Positions 1-10,039 of a DNA stretch of 64,000 nt are shown here, piece by piece. Both the position numbers and the translations under genes were made by a program. Source of the stretch: Photobacterium sanctipauli (GTDB lineage Bacteria; Pseudomonadota; Gammaproteobacteria; Enterobacterales; Vibrionaceae); assembly GCF_003026495.1 (NCBI RefSeq), contig NZ_PYMA01000004.1, positions 232,123-296,122 on the forward strand, written 5' to 3'. The notes under the pieces were generated by a model. The model made no database searches and had not been told where the DNA came from. It saw only the letters and a list, made by a program, of their open reading frames with translations. Positions within the stretch are counted from its first letter, which is position 1. The number at the start of each line of letters is the position of its first letter.

Positions 1-145
1 CTTTATTAGCATTAAGTGAAAGCACCGTTTCTTTCAGTAGGTTCAAGCTCGATGCAGTCCAAGTATTGGCTGGCGGGTTATTCATGGTAAGAACAGCCAC
101 GTGGTTCTTAATCGTGACTTTGATTGCAGTACTTTCTATCGACAT
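1..145 (-). CDS. enoyl-CoA hydratase/isomerase, N-terminal part (cut by window edge)
   Basis: Only about 48 N-terminal residues are visible. They contain the crotonase-type opening VAVLTMNNPPANTW, in which a beta strand is followed by an N-P-P-A-N-x-W turn near the CoA site. The gene directly follows the acyl-CoA dehydrogenase on the same strand. The ATG ending at 145 was chosen because GAGGTG lies about 7 bases upstream; an ATG six bases earlier sits too close to that site. In this operon the likely role is hydration of the enoyl-CoA made by the neighbouring dehydrogenase in valine (or fatty-acid-like) breakdown. The active-site glutamates lie outside the window, so the exact substrate cannot be judged. 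Confidence 0.8.
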   Translation of the reverse strand, partial: MSIESTAIKVTIKNHVAVLTMNNPPANTWTASSLNLLKETVLSLNANK

Positions 146-160
146 CGCCATTCACCTCAC

Positions 161-1360
161 TTAAAGTAACTCGGCACCTTCGGCCAACACACGTCGAGAT
201 ATAATCAACCGCATAATTTCGTTCGTGCCTTCAAGGATTTGATGCACCCTCACGTCCCTAAAGTAACGTTCCAACGGGTATTCCTTAATGTAGCCATACC
301 CCCCATAAAGCTGTAAGGCTTTGTCACAAACCTTGAAGCCAACATCGGTTGCAAAACGCTTTGCCATTGCGCAATAAGCGGTTGCCTCGGGATCTCCCTG
401 ATCCAGTTTGAAAGCGGCATAACGCACCAGTTGCCTGGCCGCGACCAACTCCGTTGTCATGTCAGCCAGTGAAAACTGTACCGTTTGAAATGCCGACAAC
501 GGCTTACCAAACTGCTTTCGTTCGGAAACATATTGCTTGGCATTGTTTAAGGCTTGCTGGGCCGTACCTAAAGAACAACTGGCAATGTTAATCCGCCCGC
601 CATCTAAACCTTTCATGGCAAACTTAAAACCTTCGCCTTCTTGCCCGAGCAAGTTCTCAGCAGGTATGGATACGTTACTGAATGTCACCGCTCGCGTTGG
701 TTGGCTGTTCCAGCCCATTTTGGGCTCTTTACGGCCATAGCTGATACCGTCGGCATCAGCGGGTACGACAAAGGCACTAATCGCCTTTGCATTATTTTCC
801 TGCGACTTGTTTTCCTTCGTATCGCTCCCTTTGACATCATTGCTGGCAGTTCGGGCCATCACAACCAGTACATCAGTATCACCGGCGCCCGAAATAAATG
901 CTTTCGCGCCGTTCAGAATATAATGATCGCCCTGTATTACAGCCGTCGTCGTTAACGACGCGGCATCAGAGCCGGCATTCGCTTCCGTTAAACAATAGGA
1001 CGCAAGCAACTCGCCCGTTACCAGCTTCGGACAATACTTATTTCGAACCGTTTCTGTCGCAAAGCTCGCTATCATCCAACTCACCATGTTGTGGATAGTC
1101 ATAAAGGCCGTGGTTGAAGTACACCCCATGGCGAGCTGCTCGAAGACAATCGAAGAATCTAACCGCGCAAGCCCCAAGCCACCCGCTTCCTCGGGGACAT
1201 ACAAACTAAGAAAGCCCATTTCTCCTGCTTGGCGTAGCACATCTTTGGGAAAAACCTGATTCTCATCCCAATGCGCCGCATTGGGCGCAAGTTGCTCTTG
1301 TGCAAACTGCATTGCTGCTTCTGCAAAAGCGCGTTGATCTTCATTTAGCGCAAAGTCCAT
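161..1360 (-). CDS. acyl-CoA dehydrogenase, isobutyryl-CoA dehydrogenase-like
   Basis: FAD-dependent acyl-CoA dehydrogenase of 399 residues, normal family length. The N-terminal helical domain is followed by the flavin/substrate segment CLTEANAGSDAASL, a middle beta domain, and the C-terminal helical domain with ERKQFGKPLSAFQ. The catalytic base is probably Glu377 in ILEGTNEIMR, the usual position for short- and medium-chain members; the isovaleryl-CoA enzyme in the divergent operon carries its base elsewhere. A polar insertion of about 15 residues near residue 175 (DVKGSDTKENKSQENNAK) interrupts the beta domain and probably forms a surface loop. The gene sits between mmsA and an enoyl-CoA hydratase, which fits the isobutyryl-CoA step of valine catabolism. 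Other branched or short acyl-CoAs remain possible. Confidence 0.88.
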   Translation of the reverse strand: MDFALNEDQRAFAEAAMQFAQEQLAPNAAHWDENQVFPKDVLRQAGEMGFLSLYVPEEAGGLGLARLDSSIVFEQLAMGCTSTTAFMTIHNMVSWMIASFATETVRNKYCPKLVTGELLASYCLTEANAGSDAASLTTTAVIQGDHYILNGAKAFISGAGDTDVLVVMARTASNDVKGSDTKENKSQENNAKAISAFVVPADADGISYGRKEPKMGWNSQPTRAVTFSNVSIPAENLLGQEGEGFKFAMKGLDGGRINIASCSLGTAQQALNNAKQYVSERKQFGKPLSAFQTVQFSLADMTTELVAARQLVRYAAFKLDQGDPEATAYCAMAKRFATDVGFKVCDKALQLYGGYGYIKEYPLERYFRDVRVHQILEGTNEIMRLIISRRVLAEGAELL

Positions 1361-1416
1361 CTTGAATCCTCCGCATCAATTGAGTGCCAGCTTCCAATCG
1401 TGGTATTGCTGAAGTA

Positions 1417-2928
1417 TCAGCGAAGATGAATGGTCATATTGGGACCATCAGGAATATCTTCATCAAACCAGCGCGCTGTTACTGTTTTGGTCTCAGTATA
1501 AAAACGCACCGCTTGTTTGCCGTAAGCATGCAGATCCCCATAAAAGCTACCTCGCCAGCCGGTAAACGAGAAGAAAGGAAGTGGAACAGGTATAGGCACA
1601 TTGATACCTACTTGCCCAACTTGGATTTGGTGTTGATACTTACGGGCGGCAGCACCACAAGCAGTGAAGATAGAGGTACCATTACCATATGGATTGTTGT
1701 TTACCAAGGCGATGGCATCATCCAGAGTCTCCACCTCTAGACAGACTAAAACCGGGCCAAAAATTTCCTGCTGGTAAATCGACATTTCTGTCGTCACCCC
1801 ACTAAAGAGTGTTGGTGCCAACCAGTTACCACCAGGGAAACCATCAACCTCACACTGGCTACCATCCAGCTCACAAGTCGCTCCTTGCTGCTTGCCTTCT
1901 TCGATTAACCTTAATACTCGTTGCTTGGCTTGAGGACTAATAAGCGGGCCGTAAGCGGCTTCTGCATTATCGGGACTACCCGGTTTTACTTTCGCCATTG
2001 CCACTTTTAATTCAGGGATAATGGCTTTTGCATCCCCAACTAACACGGCAACCGAAATTGCCATACAACGTTGACCAGCTGCTCCCACAGACGAACCAAC
2101 CAGATTGTTGATCACCTGCGCTTTATTGGCATCCGGCATAACAACCATGTGGTTCTTCGCGCCGGCAAAGGCTTGAACTCGCTTAAAGTGGTGGGTACCC
2201 GTTTGGTAGATATACTGAGCGACAGGGACGGAGCCAACAAATGAGATGGTGCGAATGTCAGGATGTGACAGCAGATAATCAACCTGCTCTTTGCCACCAT
2301 GAACAATTTGCAGCACGCCTTTCGGTGCCCCTGCTTGTTCAAACAACTCAGCCAGTCGCATTGCAGTGAGTGGCACTTGTTCTGAAGGCTTCAAAATAAA
2401 GGTATTGCCTGCCGCAATCGCCATTGGGAACATCCACAGTGGGATCATGGCAGGAAAATTAAACGGGGTAATACCACAGCAAACCCCCAAAGGTTGGATC
2501 AGCGAGTAGCTATCAATATCCGAAGCCACATTCTCAACGGTCTCCCCCATCATTAAGCTTGAAATATTCGCCGCTTGCTCAACAACTTCGATTCCTCGCC
2601 ATACATCACCTTTGGCATCTGCCAAATTCTTACCGGTCTCACTCGATAACAATGTTGCCAATTCATCATGATGCTCTTTCAATAAATGCTGGTACTTGAG
2701 CATCAACCTAGCTCGCTCTGGGGTCGGCACCTCTTTCCAGCACTGAAACATCAACTTGGCACTGGCTATTGCTTCTGCCATTTCTGAGTCCAAGGTCACG
2801 GGGGCCTTGGCAATCACAGCATTTGTGGCTGGGTTCGTTACTTCAATCCAATCATTTGTATTAGATTGCTTAAACTCGCCGTCAATATATAACGGTATTT
2901 GATCTGGCACGTTCTGGTTAATCATCAT
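1417..2928 (-). CDS. mmsA: methylmalonate-semialdehyde dehydrogenase (CoA-acylating)
   Basis: Aldehyde dehydrogenase superfamily protein of about 503 residues that converts methylmalonate semialdehyde (from valine) or malonate semialdehyde to propionyl- or acetyl-CoA using NAD and CoA. The segment [18 protein letters not shown] is typical of the MMSDH subfamily. The catalytic cysteine is about residue 288 in GAAGQRCMA, and [13 protein letters not shown] lies in the C-terminal third. A longer reading frame would overlap the upstream thiolase by more than 100 bases, so the start is placed at the ATG-ATG pair near 2928, overlapping the thiolase end by about 11 bases. That implies translational coupling. 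The enzyme is cytoplasmic. Confidence 0.92.
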   Translation of the reverse strand: MMINQNVPDQIPLYIDGEFKQSNTNDWIEVTNPATNAVIAKAPVTLDSEMAEAIASAKLMFQCWKEVPTPERARLMLKYQHLLKEHHDELATLLSSETGKNLADAKGDVWRGIEVVEQAANISSLMMGETVENVASDIDSYSLIQPLGVCCGITPFNFPAMIPLWMFPMAIAAGNTFILKPSEQVPLTAMRLAELFEQAGAPKGVLQIVHGGKEQVDYLLSHPDIRTISFVGSVPVAQYIYQTGTHHFKRVQAFAGAKNHMVVMPDANKAQVINNLVGSSVGAAGQRCMAISVAVLVGDAKAIIPELKVAMAKVKPGSPDNAEAAYGPLISPQAKQRVLRLIEEGKQQGATCELDGSQCEVDGFPGGNWLAPTLFSGVTTEMSIYQQEIFGPVLVCLEVETLDDAIALVNNNPYGNGTSIFTACGAAARKYQHQIQVGQVGINVPIPVPLPFFSFTGWRGSFYGDLHAYGKQAVRFYTETKTVTARWFDEDIPDGPNMTIHLR

Positions 2929-4177
2929 CGCCCCCATCAAGTTCAGAAAATGATGCTTTTTCAGAAACAGGCACTTCAATTGCCATGGCTGTGGCCTCTC
3001 CACCGCCGATGCACAAGGCGGCAATCCCCTTGACGGGCTTAGCGGTATGCTTCTGTAAACGGTTCAACCGATGGATCAAGGTCACCAGGATCCTCGCACC
3101 TGTCGCACCAATAGGATGGCCGAGCGCGCATGCACCACCATCGGTGTTCACCCTTTCAGGCATGAGACCAAGCTGCTTAATGGCCAGTTGAGTGACCACG
3201 GCAAATGCCTCATTAATTTCCCAACTATCGACATCCCCCGTTGACCAGCCAAGCTCATCAAGCAGGGTTTGAATCGCAAACGCAGGCGCAATAGTGAATT
3301 CATCGGGACGTCTTGCGTGGGTCGTATGGCCCTTGATAATGGCAAGCGGAGATAACCCTTCTTTTCGAGCAGAGTCAGCATCCATCAACATTAAAGCTGC
3401 CGCGCCATCTGAAATAGCACTGGAATTAGCAGCAGTGACCGAACCATTGGCGGAAAAAGCAGGCTTTAGATGAGAAATTTTGCTGAGATTGATTTCAGGG
3501 GGAAGCTCATCACTGTTGATGCAAATGGATTGATTGCCACCCGAGCCACGGCCTTTGGAAGGCAAGTTAACCGGGGTGATCTCCTCTTTGAACCAACCCA
3601 ATTCCTGCGCAGCCAATGCACGCTCTGCCGACATGATCGCCCATTTATCCATGCTATGGCGGGTCACCTTCTCTCTATCTGCTATCGCCTGGGCATATAC
3701 GCCCATTAACTTGCCTTCATAGGCATCTTCAAGGCCGTCAATAAACATATGATCATAACTGGTGTTATGACCTAATCGCTGTCCTGCCCTTGCCTGTTTT
3801 TGCAAATACGGCGCATTGGTCATGCTTTCCATTCCCCCAGCAATGACCACATGATTTCGATTAAGCAAGATTGAGTCATAGGCCAGCATCACCGCTTTCA
3901 TGCCCGACCCACACACCTTATTTAAGGTGGTACAGCCGATATTCACGGGTAGCCCAGCCCCAAGTGCAGCTTGCCTTGCCGGTGCTTGACCACAGCCGGC
4001 TGACAACACATTCCCCATATAAACTTCATCAACAATATCGGCAGTGGTATCTGTTCGCTTCAACGTACCCGCAATGGCAATACTGCCTAATTCCGGTGCA
4101 GTTAATGATGAAAAGTGCCCTTGGAATCGTCCTATTGGTGTTCTGCTTGCAGCAACTACCCACACTTCTTTACTCAT
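2918..4177 (-). CDS. acetyl-CoA C-acyltransferase (thiolase)
   Basis: Thiolase of 419 residues, somewhat longer than the usual 390-400. The nucleophilic Cys89 lies in [11 protein letters not shown]. The NEAFAV motif, the histidine of GHPIGATGA and the second catalytic cysteine of [10 protein letters not shown] are all present. The protein catalyses the condensation or thiolytic cleavage of acetoacetyl-CoA or related 3-ketoacyl-CoAs. As first gene of the minus-strand operon facing liuR it probably handles acetoacetate-derived CoA from leucine, or supports the valine/isoleucine branch. The start has GAGGG seven bases upstream. The C-terminus is an acidic run whose codons overlap the start of mmsA. 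Substrate length cannot be fixed from sequence. Confidence 0.9.
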   Translation of the reverse strand: MSKEVWVVAASRTPIGRFQGHFSSLTAPELGSIAIAGTLKRTDTTADIVDEVYMGNVLSAGCGQAPARQAALGAGLPVNIGCTTLNKVCGSGMKAVMLAYDSILLNRNHVVIAGGMESMTNAPYLQKQARAGQRLGHNTSYDHMFIDGLEDAYEGKLMGVYAQAIADREKVTRHSMDKWAIMSAERALAAQELGWFKEEITPVNLPSKGRGSGGNQSICINSDELPPEINLSKISHLKPAFSANGSVTAANSSAISDGAAALMLMDADSARKEGLSPLAIIKGHTTHARRPDEFTIAPAFAIQTLLDELGWSTGDVDSWEINEAFAVVTQLAIKQLGLMPERVNTDGGACALGHPIGATGARILVTLIHRLNRLQKHTAKPVKGIAALCIGGGEATAMAIEVPVSEKASFSELDGGDDD

Positions 4178-4232
4178 TCATTTGCCCTCATCTTATAGCG
4201 AGCACATCAACCAACCACTCTCGCTCGATTTC

Positions 4233-4278
4233 TTGACGTTTACGTAAGCATAGCACTAACATTTACGTAAACGTTAAG
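4233..4278. promoter_or_regulatory. pair of inverted LiuR-type operator boxes
   Basis: Two copies of the same motif face each other. 4233-4248 contains TTGACGTTTACGTAAG and 4262-4278 contains TTTACGTAAACGTTAAG; one is almost the reverse complement of the other. The motif matches what I recall as the LiuR (MerR family) operator of proteobacterial branched-chain amino acid regulons. The boxes lie between the divergent thiolase and liuR transcripts, so one site probably serves each direction. A weaker partial copy (TTGACGTACAAG) is seen at about 4399-4410, just before liuR. Confidence 0.75.
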
Positions 4279-4419
4279 AAACAAAATACACACAAGTGTC
4301 AACCTAATTATCCAGTGATATTGAAGTAGTTTGAGACAGCAGCGAGCACATTATCTCGTGTCATTCACCGGGTAAGTTGTTGGTCTACCACAGTCGTTTG
4401 ACGTACAAGGCGGTGAAAC

Positions 4420-4794
4420 GTGGAGACATTCAAAATCAGCGAACTGGCAAAAGAATTTGATATCACCACCCGCAGTATTCGATTTTATGAAGATGTCGGA
4501 TTACTCCAGCCAGAGCGCAAAGGTAACACCCGTGTTTATCAACGGCGGGATAAAATCAGGCTCAAGTTGATTTTAAGAGGTAAGCGGCTGGGTTTTTCGT
4601 TGGCAGAAATTCGTGAATTATTCGAGCTATACGATACCCACCAAAGCACCATACAGCTAACAAAAATGCTGGCGATTATCGACAGCAAACAAGCGGTATT
4701 GCAGCGTCAACTTGAAGACATCAATGTGGTCATGAACGAGTTAAGGCTTGCTAAAGATCGATGCCAGCAAGCCCTTAATAATAACGGCCAGTAA
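4420..4794 (+). CDS. liuR: MerR-family regulator of branched-chain amino acid degradation
   Basis: A 124-residue MerR regulator. The N-terminal winged helix is typical (FKISELAKEFDITTRSIRFYEDVGLLQPERKGNTRVY), followed by a coiled dimerisation helix. There is no metal-binding cysteine set at the C-terminus, which excludes the mercury, copper and zinc sensors and fits the acyl-CoA or amino-acid responsive LiuR group. The start is GTG with AAGG nine bases upstream. The gene heads the liu operon and probably controls both divergent operons through the paired boxes upstream. Effector and sign of control are not visible. Confidence 0.87.
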   Translation: METFKISELAKEFDITTRSIRFYEDVGLLQPERKGNTRVYQRRDKIRLKLILRGKRLGFSLAEIRELFELYDTHQSTIQLTKMLAIIDSKQAVLQRQLEDINVVMNELRLAKDRCQQALNNNGQ

Positions 4795-4843
4795 GCGAAT
4801 TCAAACTTAGTTGTCCGATCGGGCAACAGGTATGGGAGCAGCC

Positions 4844-6013
4844 ATGAAAGATATGTTCACCTCATTCAATTTCGGGCTTGGCGAAACCATCGACATGCTT
4901 CGAGAACAAGTTAATCACTTTGCTGATAACACCATTGCCCCACTTGCTACGCAAATCGATCAAGATAACCAATTCCCCAACCAACTTTGGCCACAATTGG
5001 GCGAAATGGGGTTACTCGGTGTCACTATCAGTGAAGAGTATGGTGGTGCCGATATGGGGTATCTTGCCCATGTTGTCGCCATGGAGGAGATCAGTCGCGC
5101 CTCAGCCTCCGTAGGCTTAAGTTACGGTGCCCACTCCAACCTTTGTGTTAATCAAATTTACCGCCATGGCACTGCCGAGCAAAAAACCAAATATTTACCG
5201 AAACTCGTTTCCGGCGAGCACATCGGTGCGCTAGCCATGAGTGAGCCTAATGCCGGCTCCGACGTTGTCAATATGCAGTTACGCGCCGAAGATAATGGCG
5301 ATCACTTTATCCTCAACGGCAGCAAGATGTGGATCACCAACGGCCCTGATGCCCATACCATTGTGGTTTACGCCAAGACCGCGCCCGATCAAGGCTCACA
5401 TGGCATATCCGCCTTTATTATCGAGCGTGATTTCCCCGGCTTTAGCCATGCCCAGAAACTCGACAAACTGGGAATGCGTGGCTCAAACACGTGCGAGTTA
5501 GTGTTTGAAAACTGCCAAGTACCGCATGATAGCCTACTCGGTGAGCTTAACCGCGGCGTCAATGTGCTTATGAGTGGTTTAGATTACGAGCGCATCGTAC
5601 TTGCCGCTGGCCCATTGGGTATTATGCGCGCCTGCCTCGATTTGGTGGTGCCTTATATTCATGACCGCAAGCAATTTGGCCGATCCATCGGCGAGTTCCA
5701 ACTCGTCCAAGGTAAAGTGGCAGACATGTATACCCGCACCAATGCCGCCAGAGCCTATGTCTATGCCGTCGCTAGCGCTTGTGACCGGGGTGAAGCCACC
5801 CGTAAAGACGCCGCAGGCGCCATTCTTTACGCTGCCGAACTTGCCACCCAACTTTCTCTCGATGCCATTCAGTTACTTGGCGGCAACGGCTATATCAACG
5901 AGTTTCCGGCAGGCCGCTTACTACGGGATGCCAAACTGTATGAAATTGGCGCTGGAACCTCAGAGATCCGCCGGATGCTCATCGGCCGAGAACTCTTTGA
6001 TGAATCAAAATAA
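4844..6013 (+). CDS. liuA: isovaleryl-CoA dehydrogenase
   Basis: FAD enzyme of 389 residues that oxidises isovaleryl-CoA to 3-methylcrotonyl-CoA in leucine breakdown. The N-terminus [16 protein letters not shown] is characteristic of this subfamily. The likely catalytic base is Glu249 in [17 protein letters not shown], the position known for isovaleryl-CoA dehydrogenase, while the usual C-terminal glutamate site reads [13 protein letters not shown]. Flavin-contact segments [10 protein letters not shown] and WITNGPDA are present. Several in-frame starts exist; the ATG at 4844 was chosen because GGGAG sits five bases upstream and it gives the family length. The gene follows liuR by about 50 bases and precedes liuB, so they are very likely co-transcribed. 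Confidence 0.93.
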   Translation: MKDMFTSFNFGLGETIDMLREQVNHFADNTIAPLATQIDQDNQFPNQLWPQLGEMGLLGVTISEEYGGADMGYLAHVVAMEEISRASASVGLSYGAHSNLCVNQIYRHGTAEQKTKYLPKLVSGEHIGALAMSEPNAGSDVVNMQLRAEDNGDHFILNGSKMWITNGPDAHTIVVYAKTAPDQGSHGISAFIIERDFPGFSHAQKLDKLGMRGSNTCELVFENCQVPHDSLLGELNRGVNVLMSGLDYERIVLAAGPLGIMRACLDLVVPYIHDRKQFGRSIGEFQLVQGKVADMYTRTNAARAYVYAVASACDRGEATRKDAAGAILYAAELATQLSLDAIQLLGGNGYINEFPAGRLLRDAKLYEIGAGTSEIRRMLIGRELFDESK

Positions 6014-6051
6014 ACATTGTTAGGTGTATTTACATCAAGGAAGGATAGCGA

Positions 6052-7656
6052 ATGGCAATCATCAAATCTGCAATAAACCGTGATGACAAGTATTACCAAG
6101 ATAACTATCGCGATATGGCAGCGCTGGTGGATGAGTTCCAGACCCATGTCGCCAAGCTCGTTCAAGGCGGTGGTACTGATGCCATCAACAAACAAAAAAA
6201 GAAAGGCAAGCTACCTGTTAGAACACGGATAGATAGCCTGCTTGATGCCGAGTCCACCTTTTTGGAGATTGGTCAGTTTGCAGCTTGGCATGTTTATGAC
6301 GACGACATCCCATGTGCTGGTGTAGTGGCGGGAATTGGCCGTGTAGAAGGCATCGACTGCATGATCATCGCCAATGATCCTGCCGTTAAAGGTGGCACCT
6401 ATTACCCGCTCACGGTGAAAAAGCATTTGCGCGCACAAGAAATTGCAGAACGTTGCCACCTACCTTGCCTGTATTTGGTTGACTCTGGGGGCGCCAACCT
6501 TCCGCACCAAGCGGAAGTCTTTCCTGATCGGGATCACTTCGGCCGGATCTTTTTCAATCAGGCCCGTATGTCGGCCAAAGGCATTCCCCAAATTGCCGTG
6601 GTGCTCGGTTCCTGTACGGCAGGTGGTGCTTATGTACCCGCAATGGCCGATGTTTCAATCATCGTAAAAGAGCAAGGCACTATCTTCTTGGCCGGCCCCC
6701 CCTTGGTAAAAGCCGCCACGGGTGAAATTGTGACAGCCGAAGAACTGGGCGGCGCCTATGTGCATTGCAAAACGTCAGGTGTTGCCGACTATTATGCCCA
6801 CGATGAAGCCCATGCTTTAGAGCTAACCAAGCAAGCAGTGAGTAACTGCGGGCTAGCGCCTATTGCAGGTATAAAGAAAACAAGCCCTGCTCCAAGCTAC
6901 CCGGCTGATGAGCTTTTCGGCATTGTCGGTACCGACCTACGCAAGCCCATCAACATCAAAGAAGTCATCGCACGCATTGTCGATAACTCTGAGTTTGATG
7001 AGTTCAAAGCCCTATACGGTTCAACCTTGGTTTGCGGCTTTGCCAAGCTCTATGGACAACAGATTGGCATTGTAGCGAACAATGGGATTCTCTTTCCTGA
7101 ATCAGCCCAAAAAGGCGCCCACTTCATCGAGCTTTGCGCAAAACGAAAAATCCCGCTCTTATTCTTACAAAACATCACCGGCTTTATGGTGGGAAAAAAG
7201 ATGGAGTCTGAAGGCATCGCGAAACATGGTGCCAAAATGGTGATGGCAGTGGCCTGCGCCGATGTACCTAAATTTACGGTCATCGTTGGCGGCTCGTATG
7301 GTGCAGGCAATTATGGCATGTGTGGCCGAGCTTATGATCCCACCATGATTTGGATGTGGCCTAATGCCCGCATTTCCGTTATGGGTGGCGAACAGGCAGC
7401 TGGCGTACTCGCCCAAGTAACAAAAGACAATAAAGCACGATTGGGTGAAAACTGGAGCGACGAAGAAGAGCATGCATTTAAACAACCCATCCGTGATTTA
7501 TATGAGCAACAAGGGTCGCCGTACTATGCCAGTGCGCGATTATGGGATGACGGGATTATCGACCCCCGCCAGACACGCGAGATCGTCGGCCAAGCACTGA
7601 TGGCCTCGCTACGAGCGCCAATCGAAGACAGCACCTTTGGTATTTTCAGAATGTGA
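6052..7656 (+). CDS. liuB: methylcrotonyl-CoA carboxylase, carboxyltransferase (beta) subunit
   Basis: Carboxyltransferase of 534 residues with the two crotonase-like halves of biotin-dependent acyl-CoA carboxylases. The N half includes [19 protein letters not shown] and [15 protein letters not shown]; the C half includes [19 protein letters not shown] and [18 protein letters not shown]. It transfers carboxyl from carboxybiotin to 3-methylcrotonyl-CoA. AAGGA precedes the ATG, and the 3' end overlaps the liuC start by four bases. The enzyme needs an alpha subunit (biotin carboxylase plus biotin carrier), normally encoded by liuD in the same operon; no such gene is found here. Confidence 0.93.
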   Translation: MAIIKSAINRDDKYYQDNYRDMAALVDEFQTHVAKLVQGGGTDAINKQKKKGKLPVRTRIDSLLDAESTFLEIGQFAAWHVYDDDIPCAGVVAGIGRVEGIDCMIIANDPAVKGGTYYPLTVKKHLRAQEIAERCHLPCLYLVDSGGANLPHQAEVFPDRDHFGRIFFNQARMSAKGIPQIAVVLGSCTAGGAYVPAMADVSIIVKEQGTIFLAGPPLVKAATGEIVTAEELGGAYVHCKTSGVADYYAHDEAHALELTKQAVSNCGLAPIAGIKKTSPAPSYPADELFGIVGTDLRKPINIKEVIARIVDNSEFDEFKALYGSTLVCGFAKLYGQQIGIVANNGILFPESAQKGAHFIELCAKRKIPLLFLQNITGFMVGKKMESEGIAKHGAKMVMAVACADVPKFTVIVGGSYGAGNYGMCGRAYDPTMIWMWPNARISVMGGEQAAGVLAQVTKDNKARLGENWSDEEEHAFKQPIRDLYEQQGSPYYASARLWDDGIIDPRQTREIVGQALMASLRAPIEDSTFGIFRM

Positions 7657-8501
7657 ATGCGAGTAAGAAAATGACCGAGAAAGCACAGCAAAATACATCA
7701 CAAAAAGCACAACACAATGATGACGTTGTCTTTGAGCTAGATAAACGCGGAATCGCAACACTCACATTAAACCGCCCGCAAAAACGTAACGCCTTCAACG
7801 CCGAGTGTATAAGTTTATTACGTGAACACCTAGCCCAACTCACCAACACACCGGGCATTAGGGGGTTGGTTCTGAAGGCCAATGGTGAGTTTTTTAGTGC
7901 CGGTGCCGACTTGGCTTGGATGCAAGCAATGGTCAACAAGTCGATGGACGAAAACATTGCTGACGCCGAGCAACTCGCTGGCTTATTGCGTGATCTCGAC
8001 ACCTTTCCCCATCCCACCATTGCAATTGTACAAGGTAGCGCCTTTGGAGGCGCCCTCGGATTAATTTGCTGCTGCGACATTGTCATTGCACAGAAAGGCT
8101 GTGAATTTAGCTTCAGCGAAGTCAAACTCGGGCTTGTTCCTGCCACCATCGCCCCTTATGCGGTTAGGGCTATCGGGCAGCGGCAAGCTCGTCGCTTCAT
8201 GCTAACTGCTGAAAAATTTGATAGCGCAACAGCCCAACAGTTGGGAATGGTACATGTACTAACGCAAGACAGCGTTGGCCTGCACGAGCAACATCAACGC
8301 TATATTGGGTTGTTACTTTCAAACGCTCCAACCGCCACTGCAATCACGAAACAACTGTGTAAGGACTGTGACCCGCTGCCTGAAAGGCTATATCGCTACA
8401 CATCCGAACTTATTGCCAGGGTCAGAACCTCACCCGAAGGGCAAGAAGGACTCAAAGCTTTCCTGAATAAGCAAAAGCCATCATGGATAGACCATGGCTA
8501 A
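7653..8501 (+). CDS. liuC: methylglutaconyl-CoA hydratase (enoyl-CoA hydratase family)
   Basis: Crotonase-fold protein of 282 residues that hydrates 3-methylglutaconyl-CoA to HMG-CoA in leucine breakdown. Seen are [13 protein letters not shown], the oxyanion-hole segments [10 protein letters not shown] and [16 protein letters not shown], and the acidic active-site region [16 protein letters not shown], which resembles the AUH/LiuC group. The GTG start overlaps the liuB stop by four bases. An ATG at 7671 is an alternative and would remove a short polar leader, so translation coupled to liuB is likely. The C-terminal helix ends in a typical [13 protein letters not shown] run. Confidence 0.88.
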   Translation: MNASKKMTEKAQQNTSQKAQHNDDVVFELDKRGIATLTLNRPQKRNAFNAECISLLREHLAQLTNTPGIRGLVLKANGEFFSAGADLAWMQAMVNKSMDENIADAEQLAGLLRDLDTFPHPTIAIVQGSAFGGALGLICCCDIVIAQKGCEFSFSEVKLGLVPATIAPYAVRAIGQRQARRFMLTAEKFDSATAQQLGMVHVLTQDSVGLHEQHQRYIGLLLSNAPTATAITKQLCKDCDPLPERLYRYTSELIARVRTSPEGQEGLKAFLNKQKPSWIDHG

Positions 8502-8565
8502 GCCTCAGGCAATGAAAAGATAAATAAACCGGTAAACAATGGGATACTCAACAGGACAAAGACTG

Positions 8566-9492
8566 ATGACTAAAATCACTGTTTCAGATATTCAGTTACC
8601 AGATAAAGTCTCTATTTTTGAAGTCGGTGCTCGGGATGGGCTGCAGAATGAGCCAACAATAGAAACATCCCATAAAATCGCCTTTATTGATGCCCTGTCT
8701 CAAACAGGTCTTCGCCACATCGAAGCCGGCGCTTTTGTGTCGCCCAAACGTGTACCGCAAATGGCTGACTCGTCAAAGGTCTTAGAACAAATTAATCGCC
8801 TCACTAATATCAGCTATTCCGCTTTAACGCCCAATATTCAAGGTTTTGAGCTAGCGTTACAGGCCGAGGTCAATGAAATTGCTATCTTTGGCTCAGCGTC
8901 AGAAGGCTTTAGCCAACGAAATATTAATTGTTCTATTACTGAAAGTCTTAAACGTTTTGATGCTGTTATGGCGTTAGCAAAGTGCCATGACATACCTGTT
9001 AGAGGTTATCTCTCTTGTATCTGCGACTGCCCTTATGATGGCCCGACAAAACCAGAACAAGTTGCTGCTGTTGCCAATGATCTTATTGATATGGGCTGTT
9101 ATGAAGTCTCGCTGGGTGACACCATAGGCACCGGTACTCCGTTACGCATAGCCAAAGTGATAGAAGCGATTGGAAAAAACATTGAGCAAGAACGGGTTGC
9201 AGTGCACTTTCACAATACATGGGGACAGGCGCTTGCCAATATTTATCAAGCATTAACCATGGGAATCTCGACGATAGACAGCAGTACTGCTGGACTGGGA
9301 GGATGCCCTTATGCCAAAGGGGCTAGCGGTAATGTCGCAACGGAAGATGTGCTCTATCTCTGCCATCAATTGGGCATTGAGACAGGGGTGAATATTGAAG
9401 CCGTCGCTAAAGCGGGTTGGCAAATTTGCCAACAATTAAATAAAACACCTCATTCCAATGTCTCCCTCGCCTTATTAGCTAAACAAAATTAA
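8566..9492 (+). CDS. liuE: hydroxymethylglutaryl-CoA lyase
   Basis: TIM-barrel lyase of about 308 residues that splits HMG-CoA into acetoacetate and acetyl-CoA, the last step of leucine degradation. It carries the DRE-TIM opening EVGARDGLQNE and the HMG-CoA lyase signature AGLGGCPYAKGASGN with its catalytic cysteine. VHFHNTWGQ supplies metal ligands. The ATG at 8566 is preferred over one at 8539 because AGGA lies nine bases upstream. The gene is visibly richer in A and T than liuA-liuC. It follows liuC after only 64 bases, exactly where liuD is usually found. Confidence 0.92.
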   Translation: MTKITVSDIQLPDKVSIFEVGARDGLQNEPTIETSHKIAFIDALSQTGLRHIEAGAFVSPKRVPQMADSSKVLEQINRLTNISYSALTPNIQGFELALQAEVNEIAIFGSASEGFSQRNINCSITESLKRFDAVMALAKCHDIPVRGYLSCICDCPYDGPTKPEQVAAVANDLIDMGCYEVSLGDTIGTGTPLRIAKVIEAIGKNIEQERVAVHFHNTWGQALANIYQALTMGISTIDSSTAGLGGCPYAKGASGNVATEDVLYLCHQLGIETGVNIEAVAKAGWQICQQLNKTPHSNVSLALLAKQN

Positions 9493-9500
9493 ATCGAGAA

Positions 9501-9586
9501 GGGTTAGACTCTGCGAAGAGCCAGAAAAAAGGGTTCGATTCTCAAGAGTAAGGAGATAGGAGCATACGTCTAACAGAATCAAACCC
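9501..9586. repeat. alternative-pairing inverted repeat downstream of liuE
   Basis: GGGTTCGATTCT (9531-9542) can pair with AGAATCAAACCC (9575-9586) with one mismatch. An earlier related copy, GGGTTAGACTCT (9501-9512), can pair with the same right arm, and its GTTAGAC also matches GTCTAAC at 9568-9574. The element lies between liuE and a convergent small gene. There is no T-run, so it is a weak terminator candidate and may be a small structured repeat. The GGTTCGATTC stretch only superficially resembles a tRNA T-arm. Confidence 0.4.
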
Positions 9587-9600
9587 AACGGTGAATTTAA

Positions 9601-9879
9601 TTAGCACTCGCTACGTAAAAAGCGTTGCTCGGCCTCCAACTCATTTACCGCACGCCATAATTTTTGTTCTCGCTCATGGTGCTTATCTTGGTGGGGCGAA
9701 ATACTTTCGACCTTCAATTGATCGTTAGGACCAATATACTGTTCAGCATGACCATCAAATAAGGTTCTAAACTCCTCCAGCGTTGGAAGTCGGTTGTTAC
9801 TCTCCTCAAAGTTTTCAAAAATATCATGAACAGTTAAAGAGATGTCACGCTTGATTCCATCATAATCTGAGTTATCCAT
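9601..9879 (-). CDS. small acidic protein of unknown function
   Basis: A 92-residue protein with no family I recognise. It has no signal peptide or membrane segment and is probably cytoplasmic and helical. The N-terminal half is acidic (DIFENFEESNNRLPTLEEFRTLF would be amphipathic helix); the C-terminal half holds a charged, histidine-containing stretch (SPHQDKHHEREQK) and a predicted helix ending in a cysteine. It is convergent with liuE and divergent from the next gene, so it stands alone. A real gene is likely from its length, the complete frame and the absence of a better frame over it. Confidence 0.6.
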   Translation of the reverse strand: MDNSDYDGIKRDISLTVHDIFENFEESNNRLPTLEEFRTLFDGHAEQYIGPNDQLKVESISPHQDKHHEREQKLWRAVNELEAEQRFLRSEC

Positions 9880-10039
9880 TACAGTACTCCATCTTTCTAG
9901 TCATGCATGTTTGATAATAAATACAAAACAAGTGTAGTTGAAAAAATGAGACCACAAGTTTGGTCATTTACCACTACCAAACGGCGATAATCAGCAATAA
10001 GGCCTTGTTTTGCATGATCATTAAAGAAGAATCGTCTAA

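Noticed and set aside
2929..3024. longer N-terminus of mmsA
   Set aside because: It would overlap the thiolase gene by over 100 bases and has no aldehyde-dehydrogenase-like sequence.
4811..4843. TTG start of liuA at 4811
   Set aside because: No ribosome site before it, and the added residues are unlike isovaleryl-CoA dehydrogenases.
9525..9550. tRNA fragment after liuE
   Set aside because: GGTTCGATTC looks like a T-arm, but no acceptor stem, D-arm or anticodon arm fits around it.
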